Positions 33,468 through 42,144 of a stretch of 64,000 bases of DNA are shown here, one piece after another. Position numbers and translations under genes: made by a program. Origin of the DNA: Polynucleobacter sp. 31A-FELB (GTDB lineage Bacteria; Pseudomonadota; Gammaproteobacteria; Burkholderiales; Burkholderiaceae). The notes under the pieces were generated by a model that saw only the letters and a program-made list of their open reading frames with translations, had not been told where the DNA came from and searched no databases. The stretch covers positions 94,271 through 158,270 of the forward strand of contig NZ_JACVOO010000003.1 of the NCBI RefSeq assembly GCF_018882405.1. The letters are read 5' to 3'. Position 1 is the stretch's first letter. The number at the start of each line of letters is the position of its first letter.

Positions 33468-34892
33468 CTATGACTTTAGGGTTTGCTCAATAACGTGGAT
33501 TTCATGATTAAGCTGCCCATCATGGGAGCGCTCTTCACCAATCTTTCGCACGGCGTGTAAAACCGTGGTGTGGTCTCTGCCGCCAAACAACTCTCCAATC
33601 TCTGGGAGGCTTTTCTGGGTAAGCTCCTTTGCCATAAACATCGCAATTTGACGTGGCCGAGCAATATTTGCCGGACGTTTTTTGGAATACATGTCCGCAA
33701 CTTTGATGCTGTAAAAATCCGCCACCGCCTTTTGGATGTTTTCAACCGAGATTTGACGATTTTGTATTGAGAGCAAGTCTTTTAAGGCTACGCGGGCCAC
33801 ATCAATAGTGACTTCTTTACCGTGGAAGCGAACGAAGGCCAAAATCTTCCTTAATGCGCCCTCTAACTCTCGTACATTGGATCTCAAGTGTTTCGCTACA
33901 AAGAAGGCCACATCCTCGCTCATGGGGATGCCCTCACTTAAAGCTTTCTTCATCAAAATAGCCACCCGCATCTCAAGTTCAGGGGGTTCAATTGCAACCG
34001 TGAGGCCTGAGTCAAAGCGTGAAATAAGGCGATCATCTATACCAGCCATTTCTTTTGGGTAGGTATCGCTGGTAATGATGACTTGGGCTTTGTTGCTCAG
34101 AAGCGCCTCAAATGCGTAGAAAAACTCTTCTTGCGTTCTCGATTTCCCGCTAAAAAACTGAATATCGTCAATTAATAGTAGGTCTAAAGAGTGGTAATAG
34201 CGCTTAAAGCGGTCAAAAGCCTTTTGTTGATAAGCCCTAACCACGTCTGAGACATACTGCTCAGCATGGATATATCGAATTCGGGCGTTGGGCTTCTCTT
34301 TTAAAAGGTGATTTCCAATCGCGTGAATTAAATGGGTCTTACCTAAACCCACACCACCATATAAAAACATGGGGTTATAAGAGGTGCCCGGGTTGTGGGC
34401 AACCTGAATTGACGCAGCCCTTGCCAATTGATTGGCTTTACCGGTTACAAATGTTTCAAAAGTAAGGTTGGGGTTTAGTTTGGAGTGATCTTCAATTTCA
34501 AAAGCCTGCTCCTCTGTCGATGAACTATCTGCGCTAATTACAGGCCCCTGAGGCTCAAGCTTTTCTTGTGGGGTGCTGGCCGGCATTGTTTGGCTGCTCG
34601 ATCCCTCAACATTAAGAATGAAGCTTAAGGTGATAGGGTGACCAAAGTATTGGTCGGCCATCTCTTGGAAGCGGTCAGAAAAAGTCTTTTTAATCCAATC
34701 AAGTTTGAATCTGTTTGGGGCTCCCAATATGAGTGATTGCTCACTTTCATCATAAGAAACCAGACTTAGTGGAGCAATCCAGGTTTTAAATTGTTGGGGG
34801 GAGAGCTCTCGAGCAAGCGCGCCTAGGGCGCCATCCCAAAACCCCAGTGGGCTAAGTGAATTCAATGTGGGAGGATTCTGTAAGTTACTCAT
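33468..34892 (-). CDS. dnaA: Chromosomal replication initiator DnaA
   Basis: A 474-residue AAA+ initiator. Domain I (about 10-90) precedes a Ser/Pro/Glu-rich linker. The AAA+ core has Walker [10 protein letters not shown] (Lys185) and Walker [11 protein letters not shown]. The C-terminal DNA-binding domain has the DnaA signature [14 protein letters not shown]. The frame is open to a TTG at 34937, which overlaps a DnaA box; the ATG at 34892 gives the usual start. DnaA boxes flank the gene on both sides, suggesting autoregulation. Confidence 0.98.
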   Translation of the reverse strand: MSNLQNPPTLNSLSPLGFWDGALGALARELSPQQFKTWIAPLSLVSYDESEQSLILGAPNRFKLDWIKKTFSDRFQEMADQYFGHPITLSFILNVEGSSSQTMPASTPQEKLEPQGPVISADSSSTEEQAFEIEDHSKLNPNLTFETFVTGKANQLARAASIQVAHNPGTSYNPMFLYGGVGLGKTHLIHAIGNHLLKEKPNARIRYIHAEQYVSDVVRAYQQKAFDRFKRYYHSLDLLLIDDIQFFSGKSRTQEEFFYAFEALLSNKAQVIITSDTYPKEMAGIDDRLISRFDSGLTVAIEPPELEMRVAILMKKALSEGIPMSEDVAFFVAKHLRSNVRELEGALRKILAFVRFHGKEVTIDVARVALKDLLSIQNRQISVENIQKAVADFYSIKVADMYSKKRPANIARPRQIAMFMAKELTQKSLPEIGELFGGRDHTTVLHAVRKIGEERSHDGQLNHEIHVIEQTLKS

Positions 34893-35063
34893 ATTTTTGG
34901 AGGATCCATTGTAGCGATCCCACAAAGTTATCCACAAGCTAGAAAAACGTGGAAAACCTGTGGATAACTTGTGTATAAAACTTAAAAACCTATATAAATC
35001 AATTAGTTAATAAAAACAGCCAAGTAAAATAGAGAAAAATACCTATATATTGTTCCGCAGCGG
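34893..35063. other. oriC: oriC region, dnaA-rpmH interval with DnaA boxes
   Basis: DnaA boxes TTATCCACA at 34928-34936 and reversed TGTGGATAA at 34959-34967, plus a near match TGTGTATAA at 34970-34978. A strongly AT-rich tract follows (34978-35050). With the boxes in the dnaN-dnaA gap this makes a bipartite origin with dnaA in the middle. It must also hold the dnaA promoter. Confidence 0.75.
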
Positions 35064-35092
35064 TTGACCTTTTGCTGCGCAACAAGGAAAAT
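35064..35092 (+). promoter_or_regulatory. Candidate rpmH promoter
   Basis: TTGACC at 35064-35069, a 17-bp spacer, and GAAAAT at 35087-35092, 22 bp upstream of the rpmH ATG. The -10 box is imperfect. A promoter in this place is expected because rpmH-rnpA is transcribed away from dnaA. Confidence 0.4.
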
Positions 35093-35114
35093 ACGGGGTT
35101 TTGCAGGATGAATC

Positions 35115-35249
35115 ATGAAAAGAACATACCAACCCTCAGTAACACGTCGTAAACGCACTCACGGATTCCGTATTCGCATGAAAACTAAGAGTGGACGCGC
35201 AGTATTAAACGCACGTCGCGCTAAAGGCCGCAAACGTCTAGCTGTTTAA
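35115..35249 (+). CDS. rpmH: 50S ribosomal protein L34
   Basis: A 44-residue, very basic protein beginning [18 protein letters not shown] and ending [14 protein letters not shown], a perfect L34 pattern. It binds domain structure of 23S rRNA. First of the rpmH-rnpA-yidD-yidC-mnmE set reading away from the origin; only 8 bp from rnpA. Confidence 0.98.
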
Positions 35250-35257
35250 GTTAGCAG

Positions 35258-35575
35258 TTGAATAGCGCCAGGATTTCTGAATTACTAAAAACACGCCCCA
35301 AGACAAGTTTGTATTGGGGTTTGTATTTGGCATCGTCAGATCAGGGCGCTAAGCCAGACTTAGGTATTGCGGTCGCCAAAAAGTTAGCTAAGCGTGCGGT
35401 GGATCGCAACCAATTAAAGCGCATGATCCGCGAATTAATTAGAAGTGCTCAAGCTACACATCTCAACGGCGACGTTGTGGTGAAGCTGAAAAAACCAATC
35501 GGTCGCGAGACCCGCGGCAGACTCAGAAGCAAAGAAAAAGAAACGCTGCGAAGCCAAATTGCAGGGTTAATTTAA
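35258..35575 (+). CDS. rnpA: Ribonuclease P protein component
   Basis: A 105-residue basic protein. The RNR-type signature is seen in AKRAVDRNQLKRMIREL (near residue 47). It assists the RNase P RNA in cutting tRNA 5' leaders. The start is TTG at 35258; no ATG gives the family's N-terminus. It is followed 1 bp later by yidD. Confidence 0.93.
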   Translation: MNSARISELLKTRPKTSLYWGLYLASSDQGAKPDLGIAVAKKLAKRAVDRNQLKRMIRELIRSAQATHLNGDVVVKLKKPIGRETRGRLRSKEKETLRSQIAGLI

Positions 35576-35576
35576 C

Positions 35577-35816
35577 GTGCGTCTATTGAATAAGTTGGCC
35601 ATTAAGGCTTTGAGGGTTTATCAAATTGCGCTCAGCCCTTTTGTTGGAATGCAATGTAAGTTTGTACCTTCTTGTTCCCAATACGCTTGCGACTGCTTTG
35701 CAAATTACGGATTTTTAAAAAGCTGTAGGCTCATGGTGTGGCGTGTTTTGCGTTGCAACCCATGGTCACAAGGGGGGATAGACCCCGCAGTAAAACCAAT
35801 ACCTCATCATCATTAA
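35577..35816 (+). CDS. yidD: Membrane protein insertion efficiency factor YidD
   Basis: A 79-residue protein with the YidD pattern: YQIALSPFVG...CKFVPSCSQYACDCF and VWRVLRCNPWSQGGIDP. An amphipathic N-terminal helix probably lies on the membrane. It supports YidC-dependent insertion. GTG start at 35577, directly after rnpA, and 10 bp before yidC. Confidence 0.95.
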   Translation: MRLLNKLAIKALRVYQIALSPFVGMQCKFVPSCSQYACDCFANYGFLKSCRLMVWRVLRCNPWSQGGIDPAVKPIPHHH

Positions 35817-35826
35817 GTGAATGCAA

Positions 35827-37503
35827 ATGGACTTTAAAAAAACAATTCTTTGGGCAGTCTTCTCTATGTCGGGCCTGATGTTGTACAACAACTGGCAGGT
35901 TCACGAGGGAAAACCATCGATGTTTGGTGGAAGCCCTGCAAGCACTGCTGTTGTAGCTGATAAAGCTCAAGCAAGCAAAATTGATATTCCATCCCCAGTA
36001 CAAAGTCCCAGCATTCCAGCGCCGAACCAAGCGCCCGCCATTGTTGCTAACGCAATTGAAACATCAGAAAAGTTTGTATTGCAAAACGATGTGTTGATTT
36101 TGGAAATCAGCGCCAATGGCGCCAACATTATTGATGCGAAGCTACCTAAGCAGCTGACAGCAGAAAAGAAGCCTGTTGAACTATTCCAATACGCACCGAA
36201 CCATAAATACTTTGCACGCTCTGGCTTAATTGCTTTGGGTAATGCGGATCTACCTAACCACACCACAACATTTAAATTAGTGCAGTCCGGGAAAGATGGA
36301 TCCGGCAAACCTTTTATTGTTTTAGCTAGCGAGCGCAATGGCGTAAAACTAGAGAAGACATTTATCTTAAGTCCCGGCAGTTATGTTGTTGATGTTGGAC
36401 ATCGCGTTACACAAAGCAATGCAAATGCAGCGCCACTAGTTCTCTACACAGAGATCGTGCGCGATGCTTCACAAGAGCAAAAAATTGGACCCTTTGATGG
36501 CGCGTTCTCTGCAAGCACCTTCACGGGTCCTGCCGCTTACACCGAAAAAGAAAAATTCAATAAGCTGGAATTCACGGCGATTGATAAAAACAAAATTACT
36601 ATTCCTACGCAAGTGCCGGCTGGGGATCCTGCATGGATTGCCATGGTTCAGCACTACTTTGCCAGCGCGTGGATTCCCGGTGACAAGACGGCGCGAGACA
36701 TTTATGCGGGAAGAATTGATAACAATCTTTACCGCATTGGCATGCAAACACCCTTGGGCGTAGTTGCACCAGGAACAACCGTTGTTGAAAAAGCAAAGCT
36801 GTTTGTAGGCCCGCAAGAGGAAAGCGTTTTAGAAACGATTGCCCCAGGGTTTGCTTTGCTCAAAGACTATGGCTACCTCACCATTCTTGCCAAACCTATT
36901 TTCTGGTTGCTAGAAAACATTCACTCCTATGTTGGTAATTGGGGTTGGTCAATCATCTTGTTGACCATCTTGATTAAGCTGGTGTTCTTCCCGCTGTCCG
37001 CTGCTAGTTATAAGTCAATGGCACGCATGAAAGAAGTTCAGCCACGTTTGCTTGCGATGAAAGAGCAATACAAAGGTGAGCCACAAAAATTAAACCAAGC
37101 GATGATGGAGATGTATCGCAAGGAAAAAATTAATCCTTTGGGCGGTTGCTTACCGGTAGTTATTCAGATTCCTGTATTTATTTCTTTGTACTGGGTTCTG
37201 CTGTCTTCAGTGGAAATGCGCAATGCACCATGGATTGGTTGGATTCATGACCTATCAGTTCCGGACCCATATTACATTTTGCCAATCATCATGGCAGCAT
37301 CTATGTTTGTGCAAACCAAACTAAACCCAACGCCACCAGATCCAATTCAGGCGAAGGTGATGATGTATATGCCGCTAGTGTTCTCGGTAATGTTCTTCTT
37401 CTTCCCTGCGGGCTTGGTTCTGTACTGGGTGGTAAACAACTTGCTGTCAATTGCTCAACAATGGCAAATCAATCAAATGTTTGGAAAGAAGCCAGCTAAA
37501 TAA
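35827..37503 (+). CDS. yidC: Membrane protein insertase YidC
   Basis: A 558-residue inner-membrane insertase. The N-terminal helix (about 5-22) is followed by a large periplasmic domain (about 60-345) as in Gram-negative YidC. The conserved five-helix core has GGCLPVVIQIPVFISLYWVL and FPAGLVLYWVVNN. The end GKKPAK is basic. The ATG at 35827 gives MDFKKTILW, the family start; an ATG two codons earlier is possible. Confidence 0.98.
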   Translation: MDFKKTILWAVFSMSGLMLYNNWQVHEGKPSMFGGSPASTAVVADKAQASKIDIPSPVQSPSIPAPNQAPAIVANAIETSEKFVLQNDVLILEISANGANIIDAKLPKQLTAEKKPVELFQYAPNHKYFARSGLIALGNADLPNHTTTFKLVQSGKDGSGKPFIVLASERNGVKLEKTFILSPGSYVVDVGHRVTQSNANAAPLVLYTEIVRDASQEQKIGPFDGAFSASTFTGPAAYTEKEKFNKLEFTAIDKNKITIPTQVPAGDPAWIAMVQHYFASAWIPGDKTARDIYAGRIDNNLYRIGMQTPLGVVAPGTTVVEKAKLFVGPQEESVLETIAPGFALLKDYGYLTILAKPIFWLLENIHSYVGNWGWSIILLTILIKLVFFPLSAASYKSMARMKEVQPRLLAMKEQYKGEPQKLNQAMMEMYRKEKINPLGGCLPVVIQIPVFISLYWVLLSSVEMRNAPWIGWIHDLSVPDPYYILPIIMAASMFVQTKLNPTPPDPIQAKVMMYMPLVFSVMFFFFPAGLVLYWVVNNLLSIAQQWQINQMFGKKPAK

Positions 37504-37541
37504 ATTTTTAGCTGCCCAAAGATGAATACGGAGTGCCCGCA

Positions 37542-38924
37542 ATGATGACTAGAAAGTTGCCCATCATTGCGGTTGCCACCGCACCAGGCAAAGCTGGTGT
37601 TGGAGTCATTCGCATCAGTGGGGCTCAGCTTTTGCCGCTGTCTGAGGCTTTATTTCAGAAGGCGCTTTCGCCCCGTCAGGCCAACTTACTGACACTTCGT
37701 GATGCGCAAGGCGAGTCGATAGACCAACTCATTGCCATTTACTTTGCCGCCCCCGCCTCCTTTACTGGTGAAGATGTTTTAGAGCTGCAGTGCCATGGCG
37801 GGCCACAACTTTTAGAGTTGGTCATGAAGCGTTGTCTTGAGCTTGGGAAAGATCAGGGCTTAGTAATTGCTGAACCTGGCGAGTTTTCCTTGCGCGCCTA
37901 CCTCAACAACAAAATCGATTTAGCGCAAGCAGAGGCTATCGCAGATTTAATTGACGCCCAAAGTGAGGCGGCAGTTCGTGGTGCAGCACGCTCATTGCAA
38001 GGAGCTTTTTCAAACGATATCAATAGTTTGATTGAAGAAATTACCCAGTTACGTATTTTGGTGGAGTCCACCCTAGACTTTCCTGAAGAAGAGATTGAGT
38101 TCTTAGAGAATGCCCAGGCTCGCGAGCGCCTCAGTACGGTAATGAAAAAGTTGCAAGGACTTCGTGAGGGTGCAAAGCAAGGAAAAATTTTGCGTGACGG
38201 CATCCAGTTGGTTTTGGCTGGCGCCCCCAATGTTGGAAAAAGCTCCCTCCTTAATCGTTTGGCTGGTGAGGAGGTGGCCATTGTCACGCCTATCGCTGGA
38301 ACTACAAGGGATCGGGTTAAGGAGAGCATCACCATTAATGGGGTACCTATGCACATCATTGATACCGCTGGCTTGCGTGAGACTGGTGATCTAGTTGAGG
38401 CAAAAGGCATCGAAAGATCTTGGGAGGCCATCCGAGCTGCCGACCTGGTTATATTTCTACAAGACCCAAGCTCTACAGACAAAAACAATAACGCTGAGGC
38501 CTCGGGGCTGAAAGCCCAAATTTTGCAAGCGCTCCCCCCAAAGTGCCCCGTCCTTGAGGTTTGCAACAAATCAGACTTGCTGGGCGAATCCGCAATAAAT
38601 CAAGACACAAACCCCCGTTTGCTGATTTCGGCCAAGACGGGTGATGGTATTGAGCTGCTAAAACAGAAAATCTTAGAGTCTGTGGGTTGGGGCGGCACTC
38701 AAGAGGGTGCTATCTTGGCACGTAGACGACATTTGGATTGCTTAGATAGGGCTGCCACCCACTTAGATAAATCTCAACAATTCGCAGCAGATGGCAACAT
38801 ATCGCTGGAGTTATTTGCAGAAGAGCTCCGTTTAGCGCAAGATCAGCTAGGGCACATTACTGGAAAACTGCTCCCCGATGACCTTTTGGGCAAGATTTTT
38901 AGCCAATTTTGTATTGGCAAGTAA
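37542..38924 (+). CDS. mnmE: tRNA modification GTPase MnmE
   Basis: A 460-residue GTPase that with MnmG modifies wobble uridine. The N-terminal TrmE domain includes PGKAGVGVIRISG and ELQCHGGPQ. The G domain includes GAPNVGKSSLLNRL (G1), the G2 TTRD, DTAGLRE (G3) and NKSD (G4). The C-terminal FCIGK motif (Cys near the end) is intact. I chose the ATG at 37542 with GGAG 8 bp before it, over a GTG at 37533. The partner gene mnmG is 14 kb away on the other side of the origin. Confidence 0.98.
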   Translation: MMTRKLPIIAVATAPGKAGVGVIRISGAQLLPLSEALFQKALSPRQANLLTLRDAQGESIDQLIAIYFAAPASFTGEDVLELQCHGGPQLLELVMKRCLELGKDQGLVIAEPGEFSLRAYLNNKIDLAQAEAIADLIDAQSEAAVRGAARSLQGAFSNDINSLIEEITQLRILVESTLDFPEEEIEFLENAQARERLSTVMKKLQGLREGAKQGKILRDGIQLVLAGAPNVGKSSLLNRLAGEEVAIVTPIAGTTRDRVKESITINGVPMHIIDTAGLRETGDLVEAKGIERSWEAIRAADLVIFLQDPSSTDKNNNAEASGLKAQILQALPPKCPVLEVCNKSDLLGESAINQDTNPRLLISAKTGDGIELLKQKILESVGWGGTQEGAILARRRHLDCLDRAATHLDKSQQFAADGNISLELFAEELRLAQDQLGHITGKLLPDDLLGKIFSQFCIGK

Positions 38925-39013
38925 AGGGTTTGCTCTTGGTGGGCCAAGCCCTAAAAATATGCCCAAAATGTTAAAATAGTGCGATCAAAAATATTACATT
39001 TCATAGGACTCTC

Positions 39014-40861
39014 ATGACTATCAATACCAATGCACCTGAGTACGTAAAAAATCAAAAACTGATTCAATGGGTTGCCGAAGTGGCCGCCTTAACTAAACCA
39101 GACAAGATTCATTGGTGTGATGGTTCCCAGTCTGAATACGATGAATTTTGTGAGTTGCTGGTAAATGCCGGCGTATTCAAGCGCCTCAACCCAGCTAAGC
39201 GCAAAAACGCTTTCTTAGCATTGTCAGATCCAGATGATGTGGCTCGTGTTGAAGACCGCACGTTTATTTGCTCTGCAAAAAAAGAAGATGCAGGCCCGAC
39301 AAATAACTGGGTAGAGCCAAGCGAAATGCGCGCCACTCTACAGCCATTGTTTGATGGTTGCATGCGCGGCAGAACAATGTACGTAGTGCCATTCTCAATG
39401 GGCCCAATTGGTTCCCCAATCGCCCACATTGGTGTTGAGCTTTCTGATAGCCCATATGTTGCTATCAATATGCGCTTGATGACTCGCATGGGTAAAGCAG
39501 TGATTGATCAACTTGGCGCCACTGGTGAATTTGTTCCTTGTATTCACACTGTTGGTAAGCCTTTGGCTGCTGGCGAAAAAGACGTTGCGTGGCCTAACAA
39601 CAAAAACAAATACATCGTTCACTATCCAGAGACACGTGAGATTTGGTCTTTTGGATCTGGCTACGGTGGGAATGCATTGTTAGGTAAAAAATGTTTTGCT
39701 TTGCGTATCGCATCCAATATGGGGCGCGATCAAGGCTGGTTAGCTGAGCACATGTTGATCTTGGGCGTGACTTCACCAGAAGGTAAGAAATACCATATCG
39801 CTGCTGCGTTCCCATCTGCCTGCGGAAAAACCAACTTCTCTATGATGATTCCTCCAAAGGGCTTCGAAGGTTGGAAGGTCACTACAGTTGGTGATGACAT
39901 TGCATGGATCAAGCCACGCAAAGACCCTGTTACAGGTAAGACACGTTTGTTTGCGATTAACCCAGAGTCTGGTTACTTTGGCGTTGCTCCAGGAACAAAT
40001 CGTCAAACCAATCCAAACTGTCTCGATTCATTAAACCAAGACGTAATCTTTACTAACGTTGGCTTAACTGATGATGGTGATGTTTGGTGGGAAGGTTTAA
40101 CTGATACACCTCCAGCGCATTTAATTGATTGGCAAGGCAAGGACTGGACTCCTGCTGATGGCGCTGCTGGTCGCAAAGCTGCACACCCAAATTCACGCTT
40201 CACTGTAGCTGCTACCAATAACCCTGCAGTTGATCCTAATTGGGATAATCCTGAGGGCGTAGCGATTGATGCATTCTTGTTTGGCGGTCGTCGCTCGAAC
40301 ACGGTTCCATTGGTAAGTGAAGCGCGTGACTGGGTAGAAGGTGTTTACATGGCCGCAACAATGGGCTCTGAAACTACTGCTGCTATTACTGGTCAAGTCG
40401 GCGTTGTTCGTCGCGATCCTTTTGCGATGATTGCATTTGCTGGCTACAACATGAGCGATTACTTCCAACATTGGTTAAACATTGGTAGCAAGCTTGCTGC
40501 TGAAGGCGCCGTGTTGCCAAAAATCTATTGTGTGAACTGGTTCCGCAAAGATGAAAACGGTAAGTTTGTATGGCCTGGTTTTGGTGAAAACATGCGCGTG
40601 TTGTCTTGGATCTTGGGCCGCGCTGAAGGCACAGCTAGGGGCAAGGAAACTGTATTTGGCATTTGTCCAGAGCACGCTGATATGCATTGGAATGGTCTCG
40701 ATTACTCAGTAGACAAGTTTGAAAAAGCGATTACTGTTGCTGTTGACGACTGGAAGAACGAGCTCAAACTTCATTCAGAATTGTTTGAGCATTTAGGTGA
40801 GCGCTTACCTAAAGAGTTGGTCGAAGCTCGTAGCAAAATCGAGAAGCGCTTAAACGCCTAG
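39014..40861 (+). CDS. pckG: Phosphoenolpyruvate carboxykinase (GTP)
   Basis: A 615-residue GTP-dependent enzyme converting oxaloacetate to PEP, a key step in gluconeogenesis from organic acids. The kinase-1a loop with reactive cysteine is [13 protein letters not shown] (near 275). Metal and substrate segments VGDDIAWI and the GTP-pocket FWxxN-like [10 protein letters not shown] are also seen. Length equals the family's. Monocistronic with an AT-rich upstream gap of 89 bp. It suits an organism that feeds on small organic acids. Confidence 0.98.
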   Translation: MTINTNAPEYVKNQKLIQWVAEVAALTKPDKIHWCDGSQSEYDEFCELLVNAGVFKRLNPAKRKNAFLALSDPDDVARVEDRTFICSAKKEDAGPTNNWVEPSEMRATLQPLFDGCMRGRTMYVVPFSMGPIGSPIAHIGVELSDSPYVAINMRLMTRMGKAVIDQLGATGEFVPCIHTVGKPLAAGEKDVAWPNNKNKYIVHYPETREIWSFGSGYGGNALLGKKCFALRIASNMGRDQGWLAEHMLILGVTSPEGKKYHIAAAFPSACGKTNFSMMIPPKGFEGWKVTTVGDDIAWIKPRKDPVTGKTRLFAINPESGYFGVAPGTNRQTNPNCLDSLNQDVIFTNVGLTDDGDVWWEGLTDTPPAHLIDWQGKDWTPADGAAGRKAAHPNSRFTVAATNNPAVDPNWDNPEGVAIDAFLFGGRRSNTVPLVSEARDWVEGVYMAATMGSETTAAITGQVGVVRRDPFAMIAFAGYNMSDYFQHWLNIGSKLAAEGAVLPKIYCVNWFRKDENGKFVWPGFGENMRVLSWILGRAEGTARGKETVFGICPEHADMHWNGLDYSVDKFEKAITVAVDDWKNELKLHSELFEHLGERLPKELVEARSKIEKRLNA

Positions 40862-40908
40862 GCATTCCCTAGAGGTTTAAGAAGCATTTTCAAAAACATC
40901 TTTATTTA

Positions 40909-42144
40909 ATGACCTTACCCCAACACCATGACATCGTGGTGATTGGGGCAGGCATTGCTGGCTCCAGCATTGCCAGTGAGTTGCTTGAGCGCGGTCAAGC
41001 GGTCTGTATTATTGACTCAGCCCCTCACCCCGCATCAGCATGTTCTAGTCACGCTTACGCCATTGCTCACCCACATGTTGGTCGTGGCGCCCCCCGTTTA
41101 TTGCGCCTAACTCGCATTGCCTTTCTGATAGCCGAAGCTCGATGGGGCAAGGTCTGGAATCAGCACGGCATCTTTCAGCCAAACAAAAAAGACAAAGTTT
41201 TTAATCGGGATGATGTTGCAGGTTACCTGCGTTCACTCGATCTTGATGAGGGGATGGCACAAGCACTTGATGCGAATGATGCTATGCGGGCTTGTGGAAT
41301 TTCTCAAGATGGCATTTGGCTTCCACGGGGCGCATCATTAAATCTGTTTGAAGCAACTCAAGATGCGTTAGCCCCCCACCCAAAATTGACTTGCAGCTGG
41401 AATACTCCCGTAGCTCGTCTGGAGAAGGTAAATGCCGGCTGGCAATTAATCGACCCTCACGATAGACCCATCATGATTGCTGGCAAAGTCATTATTGCGA
41501 CAGCGCTTGAAACGAAAAAGTTAGCTGCAAGTATTGACGTACGACTTCCTTTGAGGCCGGTACGTGGACAGCTAAGCATTTTTTCTATTGATGAAAATAG
41601 TTCGTGGGCAGCAAGACTACCTCACACCGCTATATCGGGCGATGGCTATTGTTTGCCAGCCAAGAAATTGCCTGATGGAAATTATCAATGGATAGTGGGC
41701 TCTAGTTTTGATGAGGGGGAGTCTGATCTTCGGGATTGGGATGCTAGTGATGACTTTAATCGTGAACAGGCAAGAGGCTTGCTGAATTATGAACATGGTG
41801 ACCTTAGCCAACTTCAAAAGTCAGGAAGTTTTGTAGGTGTTCGTTGCGTCGCTGGCGATCGTTTGCCGATTATTGGCGCACTGACTCAACGCCCAGGGAT
41901 ATTTTTGGCAACAGCCCTGGGGTCGAGAGGCGCACTGTGGTCGGCTTTAGCCGCCAAACTCATTACTACTCAAGTGCTTGAAGATGACTTTGCTTTGCTG
42001 GCACGCTTGGGTTTTGCTGCAGACTTAGTTGCTGCACTAGCGCCCGCACGCTTCTTTGCTGGCGCTTTAGCGGCAGCACCCGCTTTGGGTGCTTTTGCTT
42101 CAAACTCAAAACCAATTTTGCCGTCGGCACCCAAAGCAAGATAG
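40909..42144 (+). CDS. FAD-dependent oxidoreductase, MnmC C-terminal-domain type
   Basis: A 411-residue DAO-family flavoprotein with the N-terminal dinucleotide fold IVVIGAGIAGSSIASEL and the late FAD segment TALGSRGALWSALAAKLI. HAYAIAHPHVGRGAPRLLRL and GSSFDEGE match the oxidoreductase half of MnmC, which processes cmnm5(s2)U34 in tRNA. There is no methyltransferase half and no such gene adjacent. The 3' end overlaps topB on the other strand by 175 bp, and the last 50 residues are low-complexity Ala/Pro/Lys encoded opposite the topB tail. Confidence 0.8.
   Translation: MTLPQHHDIVVIGAGIAGSSIASELLERGQAVCIIDSAPHPASACSSHAYAIAHPHVGRGAPRLLRLTRIAFLIAEARWGKVWNQHGIFQPNKKDKVFNRDDVAGYLRSLDLDEGMAQALDANDAMRACGISQDGIWLPRGASLNLFEATQDALAPHPKLTCSWNTPVARLEKVNAGWQLIDPHDRPIMIAGKVIIATALETKKLAASIDVRLPLRPVRGQLSIFSIDENSSWAARLPHTAISGDGYCLPAKKLPDGNYQWIVGSSFDEGESDLRDWDASDDFNREQARGLLNYEHGDLSQLQKSGSFVGVRCVAGDRLPIIGALTQRPGIFLATALGSRGALWSALAAKLITTQVLEDDFALLARLGFAADLVAALAPARFFAGALAAAPALGAFASNSKPILPSAPKAR

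Noticed and set aside
37898..38569. 223-codon open frame antisense to mnmE
   Set aside because: Longest shadow frame, but the opposite strand codes for a complete MnmE with all G motifs; the antisense product is Ser/Arg-rich and has no recognisable fold or start site.
38925..38953. Hairpin after mnmE as terminator
   Set aside because: The AGGGTTTG/CAAGCCCT stem has a wobble pair, a 12-nt loop and no T run; kept out as too weak.
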